A stretch of DNA of 64,000 bases from Gibbsiella quercinecans (GTDB lineage: Bacteria; Pseudomonadota; Gammaproteobacteria; Enterobacterales; Enterobacteriaceae), in NCBI RefSeq assembly GCF_002291425.1, contig NZ_CP014136.1, forward strand, positions 2,046,001-2,110,000. Direction: 5' to 3'. The position numbers were made by a program, and so were the translations under genes. Under the pieces are notes generated by a model. It worked only from the letters and a program-made list of their open reading frames with translations. It did no database searches and had not been told where the DNA came from. Below, piece after piece: positions 42,101-51,264 of this stretch (position 1 is its first letter; each line of letters begins with the position of its first letter).

Positions 42101-45100
42101 TCGACCGTCTGATCTCCTGCGCTATCCCCCGCTTTGGCATACATCTTGGTATAGATCGAACTTAACACGTCAACGCTGCCGTCGGTGCCTTCATCGGTCA
42201 GCACGTTGCCCGTTGCCCGCGTACTGCCTGAAATCACATATTCGGTAGAGCTGACAACCTGCGCCGCCATATTTAACGTCAGTTCATTATTCGCGCCAGA
42301 GGTGGTTACAGCAATGCGGTAATCTCCTCCAGCCGTATAATTCAGCGACGACAAATCCAGATCCAGCACGGTTTCCTTGCTATGCAAACCCGAGGCCACC
42401 GTTATTTGCTGGCTGCTGACCGTCACCCAACTGCCGCTGCTATTAAGCATCTGCAACGAATAAGTGATCGTCATATCTTGGGAGAATGTTTCCAGCCCCA
42501 GGAACCCTGACGCAGTAACGAGCGTTAACGAACCAGACACCAGATCGGCGGCCGCATTCAGGGTAAAGCTGTCGCTATATACCGTAGCAGCGCTTTTCAC
42601 CGCCAGATCGCTGGTGGCCACACTGGACGAATGATAGGTGACCAGCACGCTGGCATCCGCCACATCGTTCGACACGCTATCGGTCACCGCGATCGCACTC
42701 GGATCCGTGGGATCCCACGAGAGTGTCAGCGCCTCATTTCCACTGCCTATCTGTATATAGAGATTTGCAGAAGACGTTTCACCGGTCGCGGAGTCTGTTA
42801 ACGTATAGGTAAAGGTATCGACTTTACCAATGCTGGCCATATTGACAATCGGGGTATACACATAGCTGCCATCAGCCTTGATCGTCAGCGAGCCATATTC
42901 CCCGACCAAGGTTGCCCCGGTTTCACCAAGCTCGATAAGCGTCGTTTCGCCCGCAGCGTTGGTGAAACTGACGGCAGTCACCGTGGTGTATGCAGCGTGC
43001 GGGATCGAATCACTGCCGTACACGTTATCCGCATCGCCAATCACATTGCCCGTTGCGGTGGTATAGTCGGTCAACGTTGCTTCGTCCGCCAGCGTATAGA
43101 CTGTCTTTGATACGTCAACGGAGAAGCCCACACCGATATTCAAGCCACTGTTGGTATAAACCAACTTATAACTGCCGGCTGAGAGGCCATTTATTTCAAT
43201 GGTTGAGGTGGTGGCGCCAAGGCCGAACAGCCCCAGCAAATTGCTGCCGGAATCAACAGACACATTCACCCACTGCCCGGTTGATGACTCATACTTCATC
43301 AATGCCAATGAGGAACTACTCAGCAAATCAACGAGTGCAGAAGACGTTGCGCTAATCGCCAGATCGGCAACCGTACCATCGGCAACAATAATCACATCAC
43401 TTTCAATGACGTTATAGAAAGAGATCAGTCCCCCATCGCTTAAGACAGTGCCTTCCTCTTCCACCGAGGTAGGGTAGGAAAAGCCTATCGCCGCGCCAGA
43501 ACTGATATTGTCGGTGGCGGTCAGGGTAACAGCGCTAACTGCCAGGTTAAGCGTTTCAGACTGACCGCTGCTGTTGCCTGCGGCATCGGTCACCGCAAAG
43601 GTGATCTCGTGGCTGCCGTCATACAGACCATCGCTAACGGTGAAGCTCCAGTTGCCCTCTTGGTCAACGGTCGTTTCACCAATGGTATTCCCCTTATCAT
43701 AGATAGTCACCGTAGTGCCCACCTCAAGATCGCTACCACTCAAGGTGATTTTGCTATCTTGCAACGTATTGGCCGCACTGACGTTATCACCCGCTTCATC
43801 GGTGATCACCACAGTGCTGATATCCACCCCCTCCGGCGCCACGGAATCGACCGTCAGTACAATGGCCGCAGATTCGCCATTGCTGTTCCCCGCGTTATCG
43901 ACAACCTCAAAGGTAAAGCTATGTTCCCCCTCAGCCAGCGCTGCATCTGGGGTATAGCTCCAGTTGCCATCTTCATCCACCGTGATCTCGGCCAAAACGG
44001 TGCCATTATCACGAATGATGACCGTTGTACCGGCTTCCAGCCCTTCGCCAACAAAAGCTGGCGTACTGTTGGCCGTTAGGCTACCGGCGGTAATTAACGT
44101 GCCGGCATCGTCCAGTATCGTCACCGCATCTGGATCTACGCCTGCTGGCGCGAGCGTATCAACAATCACATGGAGGGTGTCGCTGCTGGTATTGCCCGCC
44201 GGATCGGTAACGGTCACTGTCAGATCGTGCTCGCCATCGACCAGTGCGGCTTCCGGCGTGAAGCTCCAGGAGCCTTCTTCATCCACCGTCGTTTCACCCA
44301 GCACGGTTTCGCCGTCGCTTATCACCACCGTTGAGCCCGGCGTCTGATCGCTGCCACTCAGGGTCGGGGTGTTGTCGGCCAGGGTACCGCCGTCGCTGAT
44401 GGCATTGCCCGCGTCATCGACGATGATGATACCGCTATTGTTGCTGGTGCTGCCGTCTTCGTCTGTGCTGCCGCTTTCATCAGTGCCGGTATCGGTAGCC
44501 GTGTCGTCGTCGGTGCTGCCGTCTTCGTCAGTGCCGCTATCAGTAGTTGCGTCGTCACCGATGCTGCCGTCTTCGTCAGTGCCGGTCTCGGTAGCTGCAT
44601 CGTCACCAGTGCTGCCGTCTTCGTCAGTACCGGTATCGGTAGCCGTGTCACCGGTGCTGCCGTCTTCGCCAGTGCCGGTCTCGGTAGCTGCGTCGTCACC
44701 GGTACTGCCGTTTTCGTCGGTGCCAGTATCGGCAGCCGTGTCGTCGGTGCTGCCGTTTTCGTCGGTGCCGGTAGCTGTATCGTCGGTGCTGCCGTTTTCG
44801 TCAGTGCCGCTATCGGTAGCCGTATCGTCATCAGTGCTGCCGTTTTCGCCAGTGTCGGTATCGGTAGCCGTATCGTCGCCGGTGCTGCCGTTTTCGCCAG
44901 TGCCGGTATCGGTAGCTGCGTCGTCACCGGTGCTGCCATCTTCGTCAGTACCGCTATCGGTAGCCGTGTCGTCGGTGCTACCGTTTTCGCCAGTGCCGGT
45001 ATCGGTAGCCGTGTCGTCGCCGGTGCTGCCGTTTTCGTCAGTGTCGGTATCGGTAGATGCGTCGTCATCGGTGCTGCCGTCTTCGTCAGTGTCGCTATCG

Positions 45101-45897
45101 GTAGCTGCGTCGCCGCCGGTGCTGCCGTCTTCGTCAGTGCCGATATTGGTAGCCGTATCGTCACCGGTGCTGCCGTCTTCGTCAGTACCGCTATCGGTAG
45201 CTGCATCGCCGCCGGTGCTGCCGTTTTCGTCAGTACCGCTATCGGTAGCCACATCGCCGCCGGTGCTGCCGCTTTCGTCTGTACCGCTATCGGCAGCCGC
45301 ATCGTCACCAGTGCTGCCGCTTTCATCAGTGTCAGCATCGGAGGCCGTGTCGGTAGAGACCGCACCGCTACTTTCACCGGTATTCGTGCTCTCATTAGCA
45401 GTGCTGCTATCAGATGCTGTTTCATCATCATAACGAACAACCGTTGTTTTTTTATTATAGGCACTGATACCAACGGCTAATGCGGCAGCACTAAGCAGAG
45501 CGCTCCCGGCACTGAGTAACGTTTCTGGGCTGAGTTCACTGGTCTGAGGCTCAGCAAAATTCTCTGGGAGTAGATAGAGGCCGGTTTCAACATCATAACT
45601 GTAGGGGTAGGTCACACCATCTGCGCCCGCAGCGGTAATCACCGGCTGTTCGGTTGCTGGGAAATTTTCAATAACGATGTCATAGCTTTCGTTCGCATTT
45701 TTATCAGCTATCTTCAGCTTCAAGTCGCCGTGGGACTGCTCAACCTTTACCCCCCGGGGCGGATGGCCATCACTACTGTGAATCTCGAAAAAAACGGGCT
45801 GTTGCGGCGCCCGCAAAGATAATGGATGGTTTGAATTTAAGGAGTGCTGTGATACAACGTTCCCTTTTATATCTTTAATTAATAATTGAACACTCAT
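39112..45897 (-). CDS. Giant BapA-like surface adhesin, type I secreted
   Basis: A 2261-aa repetitive adhesin. Parts in order: BapA prefix-like N-terminal domain (1-110); hydrophobic segment (129-146); acidic Asp/Ser/Thr/Gly repeat (191-472); three bacterial Ig-like domains (about 485-790, each with GNWSF/YTP and AGNSSG-type motifs); a mixed VCBS-like region (about 790-1330, TGNVIGD and GSYVYTP); then four copies of a module with DDVFxIYDTDFxSxDGGxGxDTLxWxGxG followed by SNIExIDLL and NTLYVxG (near residues 1370, 1540, 1850 and 2120). The last copy forms the extreme C-terminus and probably carries the secretion signal. There is no Sec signal. Its three exporter genes follow directly. Calcium binding by the Asp-rich modules is inferred from the family. 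The likely role is biofilm formation or surface attachment. Confidence 0.92.
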   Translation of the reverse strand: MSVQLLIKDIKGNVVSQHSLNSNHPLSLRAPQQPVFFEIHSSDGHPPRGVKVEQSHGDLKLKIADKNANESYDIVIENFPATEQPVITAAGADGVTYPYSYDVETGLYLLPENFAEPQTSELSPETLLSAGSALLSAAALAVGISAYNKKTTVVRYDDETASDSSTANESTNTGESSGAVSTDTASDADTDESGSTGDDAAADSGTDESGSTGGDVATDSGTDENGSTGGDAATDSGTDEDGSTGDDTATNIGTDEDGSTGGDAATDSDTDEDGSTDDDASTDTDTDENGSTGDDTATDTGTGENGSTDDTATDSGTDEDGSTGDDAATDTGTGENGSTGDDTATDTDTGENGSTDDDTATDSGTDENGSTDDTATGTDENGSTDDTAADTGTDENGSTGDDAATETGTGEDGSTGDTATDTGTDEDGSTGDDAATETGTDEDGSIGDDATTDSGTDEDGSTDDDTATDTGTDESGSTDEDGSTSNNSGIIIVDDAGNAISDGGTLADNTPTLSGSDQTPGSTVVISDGETVLGETTVDEEGSWSFTPEAALVDGEHDLTVTVTDPAGNTSSDTLHVIVDTLAPAGVDPDAVTILDDAGTLITAGSLTANSTPAFVGEGLEAGTTVIIRDNGTVLAEITVDEDGNWSYTPDAALAEGEHSFTFEVVDNAGNSNGESAAIVLTVDSVAPEGVDISTVVITDEAGDNVSAANTLQDSKITLSGSDLEVGTTVTIYDKGNTIGETTVDQEGNWSFTVSDGLYDGSHEITFAVTDAAGNSSGQSETLNLAVSAVTLTATDNISSGAAIGFSYPTSVEEEGTVLSDGGLISFYNVIESDVIIVADGTVADLAISATSSALVDLLSSSSLALMKYESSTGQWVNVSVDSGSNLLGLFGLGATTSTIEINGLSAGSYKLVYTNSGLNIGVGFSVDVSKTVYTLADEATLTDYTTATGNVIGDADNVYGSDSIPHAAYTTVTAVSFTNAAGETTLIELGETGATLVGEYGSLTIKADGSYVYTPIVNMASIGKVDTFTYTLTDSATGETSSANLYIQIGSGNEALTLSWDPTDPSAIAVTDSVSNDVADASVLVTYHSSSVATSDLAVKSAATVYSDSFTLNAAADLVSGSLTLVTASGFLGLETFSQDMTITYSLQMLNSSGSWVTVSSQQITVASGLHSKETVLDLDLSSLNYTAGGDYRIAVTTSGANNELTLNMAAQVVSSTEYVISGSTRATGNVLTDEGTDGSVDVLSSIYTKMYAKAGDSAGDQTVDSSYTYVTESGVSLVGEYGTLVLYNNGAYTYTPNLTSLPGGTQDVFTYALKGANGEVVTATVTINLGVSVDGSSGGALVFSGTETDDVFAIYDTDFVSVDGGEGRDTLAWHGNGELVLNSIADKVSNIEVIDLLSGTQADNLVIAVQSVVGVTNGENTLYITGEAGNTVTLLDSWVGSGSVVVDSVTYTHYVATAEDGSAVHLYVQKDIALSSTVYQDSTNGAVYEVASGSSQAITGTVDDDTFNVNDTSFASIDGGAGKDTLVWNGSGTLLLSDIASKISNIEEIDLLNNGEADNLVITAQNVADITDEYNTLYVKGAAGDTMTLSGSWQLSGSVVVNNASYIHYTSTTASGETVHLYIDKNIQLSATESVSETNAADITGQVSLVSDHVANTATMQEASSSFTSDSFTVQDSSDLQTIGLSVSGSINGGNTVTVAWSLQVYNTQTYTWQTVENGSQAVTSASALNIELNGLGAGTYRIVVDSTQSGYSGLLWQTTYNTLNVAVNVSIVSTTDYVVTASSNVGGSVFANDATSDGSQLVVKSVAAGIVTAAANYSLVSVAGTSIAGTYGTLIIASDGSYTYTLNSGSVIQLAGSEDSFTYVLSDGSTKTLVMTLGVSVDGAEGGELIFAGSVGDDSFTIYDTNFTSLDGKSGIDTLVWNGSGDLQLGTIADKVNNIEIIDLQSNDSAAALILTADDIVSVTDDSNTLYVRGGSEDSLSLQGVWVVSGVETLNNLTYTLYTSTTLDGITVNLYVQEGLTFNELNQEIVANSLLPEDDAGNLSVVSISQNGEVVDVTEGVGSLKGAYGTLSIDSEGHYSYIVDDAYAHSGLVETFTYALSDGSSATLAFNLGVDVDGSEGGELTFTGTSGADIFDVYDTDFISINGGDGNDTLSWHGSGTLNLSIISLKVKNIEEIDLLNDGENDNLEISAESLLKVTDDNNTLYVRGADGDSITLNGTWEAAGSLLVNGVTYNHYTSSTTDGAVVQLYVEDDVTIG
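44482..45327 (-). repeat. Tandem 48-bp coding repeat (18 units) in the adhesin gene
   Basis: Eighteen head-to-tail units encode a 16-residue acidic consensus, roughly DENGSTGDDAATDSGT. Fourteen are full length, three lack one codon (units 8, 13, 15) and one lacks three (unit 12). All length changes are whole codons, so the frame is kept. Such arrays commonly vary in copy number by slippage or recombination. Confidence 0.9.
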
Positions 45898-46400
45898 TCT
45901 TCTTTCACCAATAAAAAAATTAATACCCTACCTGCCCCAGAATAGAGAATCCCGAGGTAGATCAATCCATTTGTGTGTTATGGTGAGGAAAATCATCTTT
46001 TAATCATAAGCATGCCCTTCCATAGCAAACTGATACGATGAGAAAAGAAAAATAGAAGACTAAACGAGCAGACAATAAAAGCATTTACCTTGACGCGTAA
46101 ACGCTAATTAACTGCGCTCCAACATGAAGTGAATAAGAAAAAATAAAACATTAACTTCGTTCCACGAAGCATATACTACTGAATTTCTGCACAAATAAAA
46201 GCCACCACAGTCAAGGAAAAATCATCAAAACATTATTCCGATAGTGATTAAAAATAAGGATAAAACCACCGTATAACGACGAATAGAAGGTCGTTCGTGA
46301 GAGGCGTAATATAAATACACTTTCCAAAAATGGCTTTACACCCCGAATCCTGTCAGAAAATAAATCAGTTTTTTATACTGATCTTTTATCATAATTAGAA
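45898..46400. other. AT-rich gap upstream of the adhesin
   Basis: No gene is seen. The DNA is much richer in A+T than the flanks, as expected for a silencer-bound (H-NS-type) adhesin promoter region. One perfect 6-bp inverted repeat, CTTCGT-TCC-ACGAAG (46156-46170), lies about 260 bp upstream of the adhesin start and could be an operator. Confidence 0.4.
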
Positions 46401-46493
46401 TTTACCCCCAGATAAGGGGTTGCCATCGATAATCAAAGCGAAACGGTGCACGGCCTCGTTTATTTATCCCGGAGGTACTCAATGCATAACGGT

Positions 46494-46523
46494 GCGGGGC
46501 AAAATGGCAACGGCCTGCCCCGC
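46494..46523 (-). terminator. Candidate hairpin terminator of the GGT operon
   Basis: 8-bp stem GCGGGGCA/TGCCCCGC with an internal GGC/GCC pairing in the loop, 14 bp past the GGT stop. No clear T-run follows, so confidence is modest. Confidence 0.4.
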
Positions 46524-46537
46524 TCCACAAGTTATTT

Positions 46538-48148
46538 TCAGCACACGGCGATACAGGAATCAGCCCGTGGCTCACAGCCGCCACACAGGATACCGCTGCC
46601 GGGATCGCGCAGAATAATTTGCCCCCGACCATAGTCCTGCGAGTCGCAGTCTATGCGGACCTGATGGCCGCGCTGTGCCAGCGCTAATGCCAGATCTTGC
46701 GGCGTATGTTGCTCAATGCCTACCTGCATATTCCCCAGCCACTGCCAGCGCGGCGCATCAAGCGCAGCCTGGGGATTCAGCCCAAAATCAATCAGGTTCA
46801 TCACCACCTGTACATGCCCCTGCGGTTGCATATAGCCGCCCATCACGCCAAATGGCCCTAGCGGGCAATCACCTTTACTGATAAAACCGGGAATAATCGT
46901 GTGAAAGGTTTTTTTCCCCGGCCGTAAACAGTTGGCGTGCGCCGGATCCAGGCTGAATTCCGAGCCGCGGTTTTGTAAAGCAATGCCACTGCCAGGGAGC
47001 ACAACGCCCGAGCCAAAACCGTGGTAAGCACTCTGAATGAACGACACCATGTTGCCCTCACCATCCGCGCAGGCCAGGTAAACCGTGCCGCTGGACTGGG
47101 GTTCCGCATGCTGCGGCGGTTGTGCCTGGTGGGTGATTTCATCACGCCGGCGCTTTGCCCACGCTGGGGAAAGCAGCGTTTCCGCGCTCAGGCGCATCTC
47201 ATCAGCATCCGTGATGTAATGCTGGCCATCGGCATACGCCATTTTCATCGCCTCAAGCTGCCGGTGCCAGGTCAGTTCATGATCACGCTGGCTAAAGTTA
47301 AATGCCTGTAGCGTGTTCAGCGTCATCAACGCAATTAATCCCTGGCCGCTGGGCGGTATTTCCCAAATATCGTAACCGCGATAGTTCAGCCGCAAAGGCG
47401 TAACCCAACGGGGCTGATAGGCCTGCAGATCGCTAGGGCACAAATAGCCCCCCGTTGCGCGGGAAAAGGCGACCAGCCGCTGGGCCAATTCGCCGCGATA
47501 AAAACTTTCCACCTCGCTGGCCGCCAGTTCACGTAACGTTTTGGCGAGATCCGGATTACGGAAAATCTCCCCCGCACGCGGCGCCCGTCCCTCAAGCAAA
47601 AACGTGTTAAACCAGGCATCAAATAACGGCGTGTAATGTTGCTGATAGCTGTCGAGCGCCTGCTGCCATTGCCGGGCGACCACCGGTGAAACCGGGAACC
47701 CCTCTTCTGCCAGTTTGATGGCGGGTTTAAACAATTCACCAAACGGCAGCTTGCCAAAACGGGCGGACAGCGCGCGCCAGGCAGCGGGGCAGCCTGGCAC
47801 GGTGACCGGCTCCCAGCCATAAAGCGGCATGCGCTGGTGCCCTCTGGCGTGCAAAGCCTCAATGCTGAGCTCCGCCGGCGCATATCCACTGGCGTCCAGG
47901 CCATGCAGTTGCCCTTTAACCCAAACCAGAGCAAACGCGTCGCCGCCCACGGCACAGCCGGTCGGTTCAACAACGGTCAGCGTGATGGCCGCCGCAATGG
48001 CGGCATCGATCGCATTGCCCCCACGCTTGATCATCTCAATACCCACCTGCGCGGCCAAAGGCTGTGTGGTACTCACCATCCCATTTCGCGCATAAACACA
48101 CTGGCGTTGGGAAGCATAAGGATAACGGTGTGCGGAAAATTCAAACAT
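46538..48148 (-). CDS. Gamma-glutamyltransferase-family hydrolase (cytoplasmic, YwrD-like)
   Basis: A 536-aa Ntn-hydrolase of the GGT family. The large-subunit region has GGNAIDAAIAAAITLTVVEP and GCAVGGDAFALVW. The likely autocleavage and catalytic Thr is T355 in SSGTVYLACADGEG, followed by the small-subunit motif FGVMGGYMQPQGH. No signal peptide is present, unlike periplasmic Ggt, so it should act in the cytoplasm on an imported gamma-glutamyl compound. It lies 16 bp after the ABC ATPase gene, the last gene of that operon. Substrate unknown. Confidence 0.88.
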   Translation of the reverse strand: MFEFSAHRYPYASQRQCVYARNGMVSTTQPLAAQVGIEMIKRGGNAIDAAIAAAITLTVVEPTGCAVGGDAFALVWVKGQLHGLDASGYAPAELSIEALHARGHQRMPLYGWEPVTVPGCPAAWRALSARFGKLPFGELFKPAIKLAEEGFPVSPVVARQWQQALDSYQQHYTPLFDAWFNTFLLEGRAPRAGEIFRNPDLAKTLRELAASEVESFYRGELAQRLVAFSRATGGYLCPSDLQAYQPRWVTPLRLNYRGYDIWEIPPSGQGLIALMTLNTLQAFNFSQRDHELTWHRQLEAMKMAYADGQHYITDADEMRLSAETLLSPAWAKRRRDEITHQAQPPQHAEPQSSGTVYLACADGEGNMVSFIQSAYHGFGSGVVLPGSGIALQNRGSEFSLDPAHANCLRPGKKTFHTIIPGFISKGDCPLGPFGVMGGYMQPQGHVQVVMNLIDFGLNPQAALDAPRWQWLGNMQVGIEQHTPQDLALALAQRGHQVRIDCDSQDYGRGQIILRDPGSGILCGGCEPRADSCIAVC

Positions 48149-48164
48149 GACATGCCCTTAATCA

Positions 48165-48944
48165 TCAAAGTACGCGGCGCAAAAAATCACGGGTACGAGG
48201 GTGCGTGGGGTGCCCAAAAATTTGTTCAGGCGTACCCTGTTCAATCAATTCGCCTTGGTGAAGGACCACCACCACATCAGCCACTTCCCTGGCGAAAGCC
48301 ATTTCATGCGTCACCACCACCATCGTCATCCCTTCCTGGGCCACCCCTTTCATCACTTGCAGGACTTCGCCCACCATTTCCGGATCGAGGGCACTGGTGG
48401 GTTCATCAAACAAGATCGCCTGCGGCTTCATGGCCAGAGAGCGAGCAATAGCCACGCGCTGCTGTTGGCCGCCAGAGAGCTGTGCGGGATAACAGTGCGC
48501 CTTATCCTGCAGACCAACCCTGGCCAGCAGCCGCATCGCATCCGCACAGGCCTCATCACGGGGAACGCCGGCAACCTGCAATGGCGCTTCAATAATATTT
48601 TCCAGCACCGTCATATGAGGGAAGAGGTTGAATAGCTGAAAAACCATGCCGACATCCCGGCGGCGGCGAGCGATGTTACGCTCTTTGTCCCGCACCCGGC
48701 GGCCATCAGCCAGTTCCCGATATCCCATCAGTTGGCCGTTTATCCGGATAGTGCCGCGCTGAGCCTCTTCCAGCCAATTGATGCAGCGAATGAACGTGGT
48801 TTTTCCAGAGCCCGAGGCGCCAATCAGCACAACGACCTGCCCACGATGCACGTCCAGTGAAATGCCGCGTAGAATCTCGACATCGCCAAACGATTTATGC
48901 AGATCTTTCACGGAGATCACGATATCCGTTGAGGGTTCGGTCAT
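48165..48944 (-). CDS. Polar amino-acid ABC transporter ATPase (GlnQ type)
   Basis: A 259-aa ATP-binding subunit with Walker [11 protein letters not shown]-loop ([17 protein letters not shown]), signature LSGGQQQR, Walker [15 protein letters not shown] and H-loop VVTHEM, all of the PAAT family. 2 bp after the permease gene. Confidence 0.93.
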   Translation of the reverse strand: MTEPSTDIVISVKDLHKSFGDVEILRGISLDVHRGQVVVLIGASGSGKTTFIRCINWLEEAQRGTIRINGQLMGYRELADGRRVRDKERNIARRRRDVGMVFQLFNLFPHMTVLENIIEAPLQVAGVPRDEACADAMRLLARVGLQDKAHCYPAQLSGGQQQRVAIARSLAMKPQAILFDEPTSALDPEMVGEVLQVMKGVAQEGMTMVVVTHEMAFAREVADVVVVLHQGELIEQGTPEQIFGHPTHPRTRDFLRRVL

Positions 48945-48946
48945 TT

Positions 48947-49714
48947 TTAGCGCCCCCGCAGTAACTTTACGTATTTCTCACCCAACAGCCGCTGCATCGC
49001 CGAAACCCGGCGAACATCCGTGGAATAACGTCTTTCTAACCACCCCTGGAATACGCCCCACAGCGAGGTCAACACCAGGAAATAAATCGCCACAACCAAA
49101 TACAGCTCGAAAACCCGGAACGTCGCTGAAGTAATCATCTGCGTGCTAAGCAGCAATTCCTGCACACCGATCACGCTGACCAGCGTGGTGTTTTTCAACA
49201 TAACGTTAAACTCATTGCCGATCGCCGGGATCATGACGCGGAAAGCCTGCGGCAGAATGACGCGGCGCATGATTCCCGGGAAGTTCATGCCAAGAGATTT
49301 TCCCGCTTCATATTGGCCTTTATCGACAGCGCTAAGGCCAGAGCGAATGATTTCGGCCATATAAGCGCCTTCATTGAGCGCCAGCGCTAAAATAGCGGCC
49401 TGAATATTACCCGGCACTAAAATAGGCCCCAACTGAATGTCGCGGAAATTAAAAATACCGCCGGCCGCAAGCGCGGTATAAAGAAATGCGATTTGCACCA
49501 GAAGTGGAGTTCCGCGCATCAGCCAAACATAAAATTGAACCGGGTAGCGCAGCAAACGGCGTGAGGAAAGACGCATTAGCGCAGCCAGCAAACCAAAGAC
49601 TACTCCCAGCAGCATGGCGCTGACGGCGATAATGACCGTTAACCACAGCCCATATAAGTACACGTCACTTGGTTTCAATAGATACTGCCAAAAGATATCC
49701 CATTGAAAGTTCAT
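48947..49714 (-). CDS. Polar amino-acid ABC transporter permease
   Basis: A 255-aa HisM/GlnP-type membrane protein with five hydrophobic segments and the EAA loop segment [22 protein letters not shown]. Since only one permease gene is present it presumably works as a homodimer. The start overlaps the binding-protein stop by ATGA. Confidence 0.92.
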   Translation of the reverse strand: MNFQWDIFWQYLLKPSDVYLYGLWLTVIIAVSAMLLGVVFGLLAALMRLSSRRLLRYPVQFYVWLMRGTPLLVQIAFLYTALAAGGIFNFRDIQLGPILVPGNIQAAILALALNEGAYMAEIIRSGLSAVDKGQYEAGKSLGMNFPGIMRRVILPQAFRVMIPAIGNEFNVMLKNTTLVSVIGVQELLLSTQMITSATFRVFELYLVVAIYFLVLTSLWGVFQGWLERRYSTDVRRVSAMQRLLGEKYVKLLRGR

Positions 49715-50532
49715 GATGATTGGCCCGCTTGTAATGAATCACCACTGATATGCCATTTATCAAGCAGTTTCTGATAACTGCCATCGGCCTGCATATCGGC
49801 CAGGATTTGCTGCACTGCGGCGCTGAAGGCTTTATCGTCTTTGCGGAACCCAAAGCCCGTCAGAATTTTGGCGAATGCGGGCACGGCGCTTTCAAACATA
49901 CCTGGCGCCATTGCCTGGTAATAACCTGCCGTTTCCACCGTGGTGCCGTATGCATCGGTTTGTTGAATACGCAATGACTGGAAGGCGTCGACATCGGTAT
50001 TAAACACCACCAGGTTGATGGCCGGCTTGCCCGCGGCAGTGAGCTTATGGCTGGCCTCTTCCAGTAACGAACGGATCGTGGAACCGTTCAGCACAGCGAC
50101 CTTTTTTCCAGCCAAATCATCAATGCTGTGGATATTTTTGGGATTCCCGTGCGGAACGACCACCGATTGGCTCGAATACATATAGTTAACAATATCAATA
50201 ACCTCACGGCGTTCCGGTTTGTCGAACAATTGATCCGCCAACATATCGCACTGTTTTGCCAATAAGGCCGGTATCAGCCCGGAAAAAGGGATGATCTTCC
50301 AGTTGATCTTTTTGTTGCCCAACCGGCGGGCGATCTCATTGCCAAAATCAACCACCACACCTTCCAATTGCTGTTGCGCGTTGGAAAAGCCAATGGGCGG
50401 TGAGTCCATGCCGCCGCACAGGGTGATCCTGTCAACATGCTGGAATCTTTCAGGGATCGTGATGGCTGCCAGTGCGGACTGGGCCGCGAACAGTACGGAT
50501 AACGCACAAAGTTGAACGAGACGAACAGACAT
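49711..50532 (-). CDS. Extracellular solute-binding protein of the amino-acid ABC transporter
   Basis: A 273-aa family-3 periplasmic binding protein with a signal peptide (MSVRLVQLCALSVLFAAQSA). It has the SBP_bac_3 core with GVVVDFGNEIARRLGNKKIN and KKVAVLNGSTIRSLL. The ATG at 50532 follows GGAGG; a GTG four codons earlier lies on the RBS itself. Ligand unknown; pairing with a GGT suggests a gamma-glutamyl compound or a similar amide. Confidence 0.9.
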   Translation of the reverse strand: MSVRLVQLCALSVLFAAQSALAAITIPERFQHVDRITLCGGMDSPPIGFSNAQQQLEGVVVDFGNEIARRLGNKKINWKIIPFSGLIPALLAKQCDMLADQLFDKPERREVIDIVNYMYSSQSVVVPHGNPKNIHSIDDLAGKKVAVLNGSTIRSLLEEASHKLTAAGKPAINLVVFNTDVDAFQSLRIQQTDAYGTTVETAGYYQAMAPGMFESAVPAFAKILTGFGFRKDDKAFSAAVQQILADMQADGSYQKLLDKWHISGDSLQAGQSS

Positions 50533-50577
50533 GAAAACCTCCACAAGTCAGTGAATTGTGAGAACACCCTGGGAAAA

Positions 50578-51264
50578 TCAATTTAATACACTGTTTAATA
50601 AAGGAATTGTTTCTTCCACATGTTGCCGTATCGCCCGTTCGGCGGCATCCGGATCCCGGGAGGCAAGTACATCAATCAACGCGGCATGCGTAGCGCGATC
50701 GTCCGTCGGTTGGCTAAGCTGCTGGCGCCACAGATGCATATAAGGCGCGATAGAAGAATTAAGCAGGCTTATCTGGCGCATCAGGCGGGGCCGTTGGCTA
50801 AAGCTACACATAAACTCATGAAATACCCGATGATGATTTACCCAGTCGTAAGGATCGTGGGGCTCGTCCTCCATCAGGCTCAACAGCCGGTGCATATGGG
50901 CAATATGCTTCGCCGTAAGCAACGGCGCGGAAATTCGCGCGGCCAACCCTTCAAGGACCGCGCGCATTTCAAACACCTCACGCATTTGCGCCTGATTCAG
51001 GCCACTGACGACGGCGCCGCGGTTCGGCCTTAAGGTGAGCAAATGCTCTGCCGCCAAACGCTTGAATGCGCCTCTCACCGGCATCCGGCTCATTTGTAAT
51101 TCAGTGGCGATATCTTCCGCAATCAGGCGCGCGCCCTGTGGCAGCCGGCCACGACAGATACCATCGAGCAAATATCGATAGGCTTCATCTTCAGCGCTGG
51201 CAGCAACCGAGCCAGAGAAATCGTCAGCCGTAAGAGAAAGGAGAACGTTGGCATCTGTTTTCAT
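50578..51264 (-). CDS. GntR-family transcriptional regulator (FCD subfamily)
   Basis: A 228-aa regulator with an N-terminal winged helix (about 25-95, GARLIAEDIATELQMSRMPVRGAFKRLAAEHLL) and a C-terminal FCD all-helical effector domain (about 105-222) with the metal-site residues of VFEMRAVLEG, HRVFHEFM and HAALIDVLASRD. It heads the ABC-GGT operon, 45 bp before the binding-protein gene, and probably represses it. Confidence 0.9.
   Translation of the reverse strand: MKTDANVLLSLTADDFSGSVAASAEDEAYRYLLDGICRGRLPQGARLIAEDIATELQMSRMPVRGAFKRLAAEHLLTLRPNRGAVVSGLNQAQMREVFEMRAVLEGLAARISAPLLTAKHIAHMHRLLSLMEDEPHDPYDWVNHHRVFHEFMCSFSQRPRLMRQISLLNSSIAPYMHLWRQQLSQPTDDRATHAALIDVLASRDPDAAERAIRQHVEETIPLLNSVLN

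Noticed and set aside
44482-45327. Could the regular repeat be a CRISPR array?
   Set aside because: It lies within a coding frame, has no alternating unique spacers and encodes a periodic peptide. No cas gene is present.
44369-45433. A 354-codon Ser/Val/Pro-rich open frame on the plus strand, and another long frame on the minus strand at 44358-45473
   Set aside because: Both are alternative-frame readings of the 48-bp adhesin repeat. The periodic sequence keeps several frames free of stops. They have no RBS and are pure repeats.
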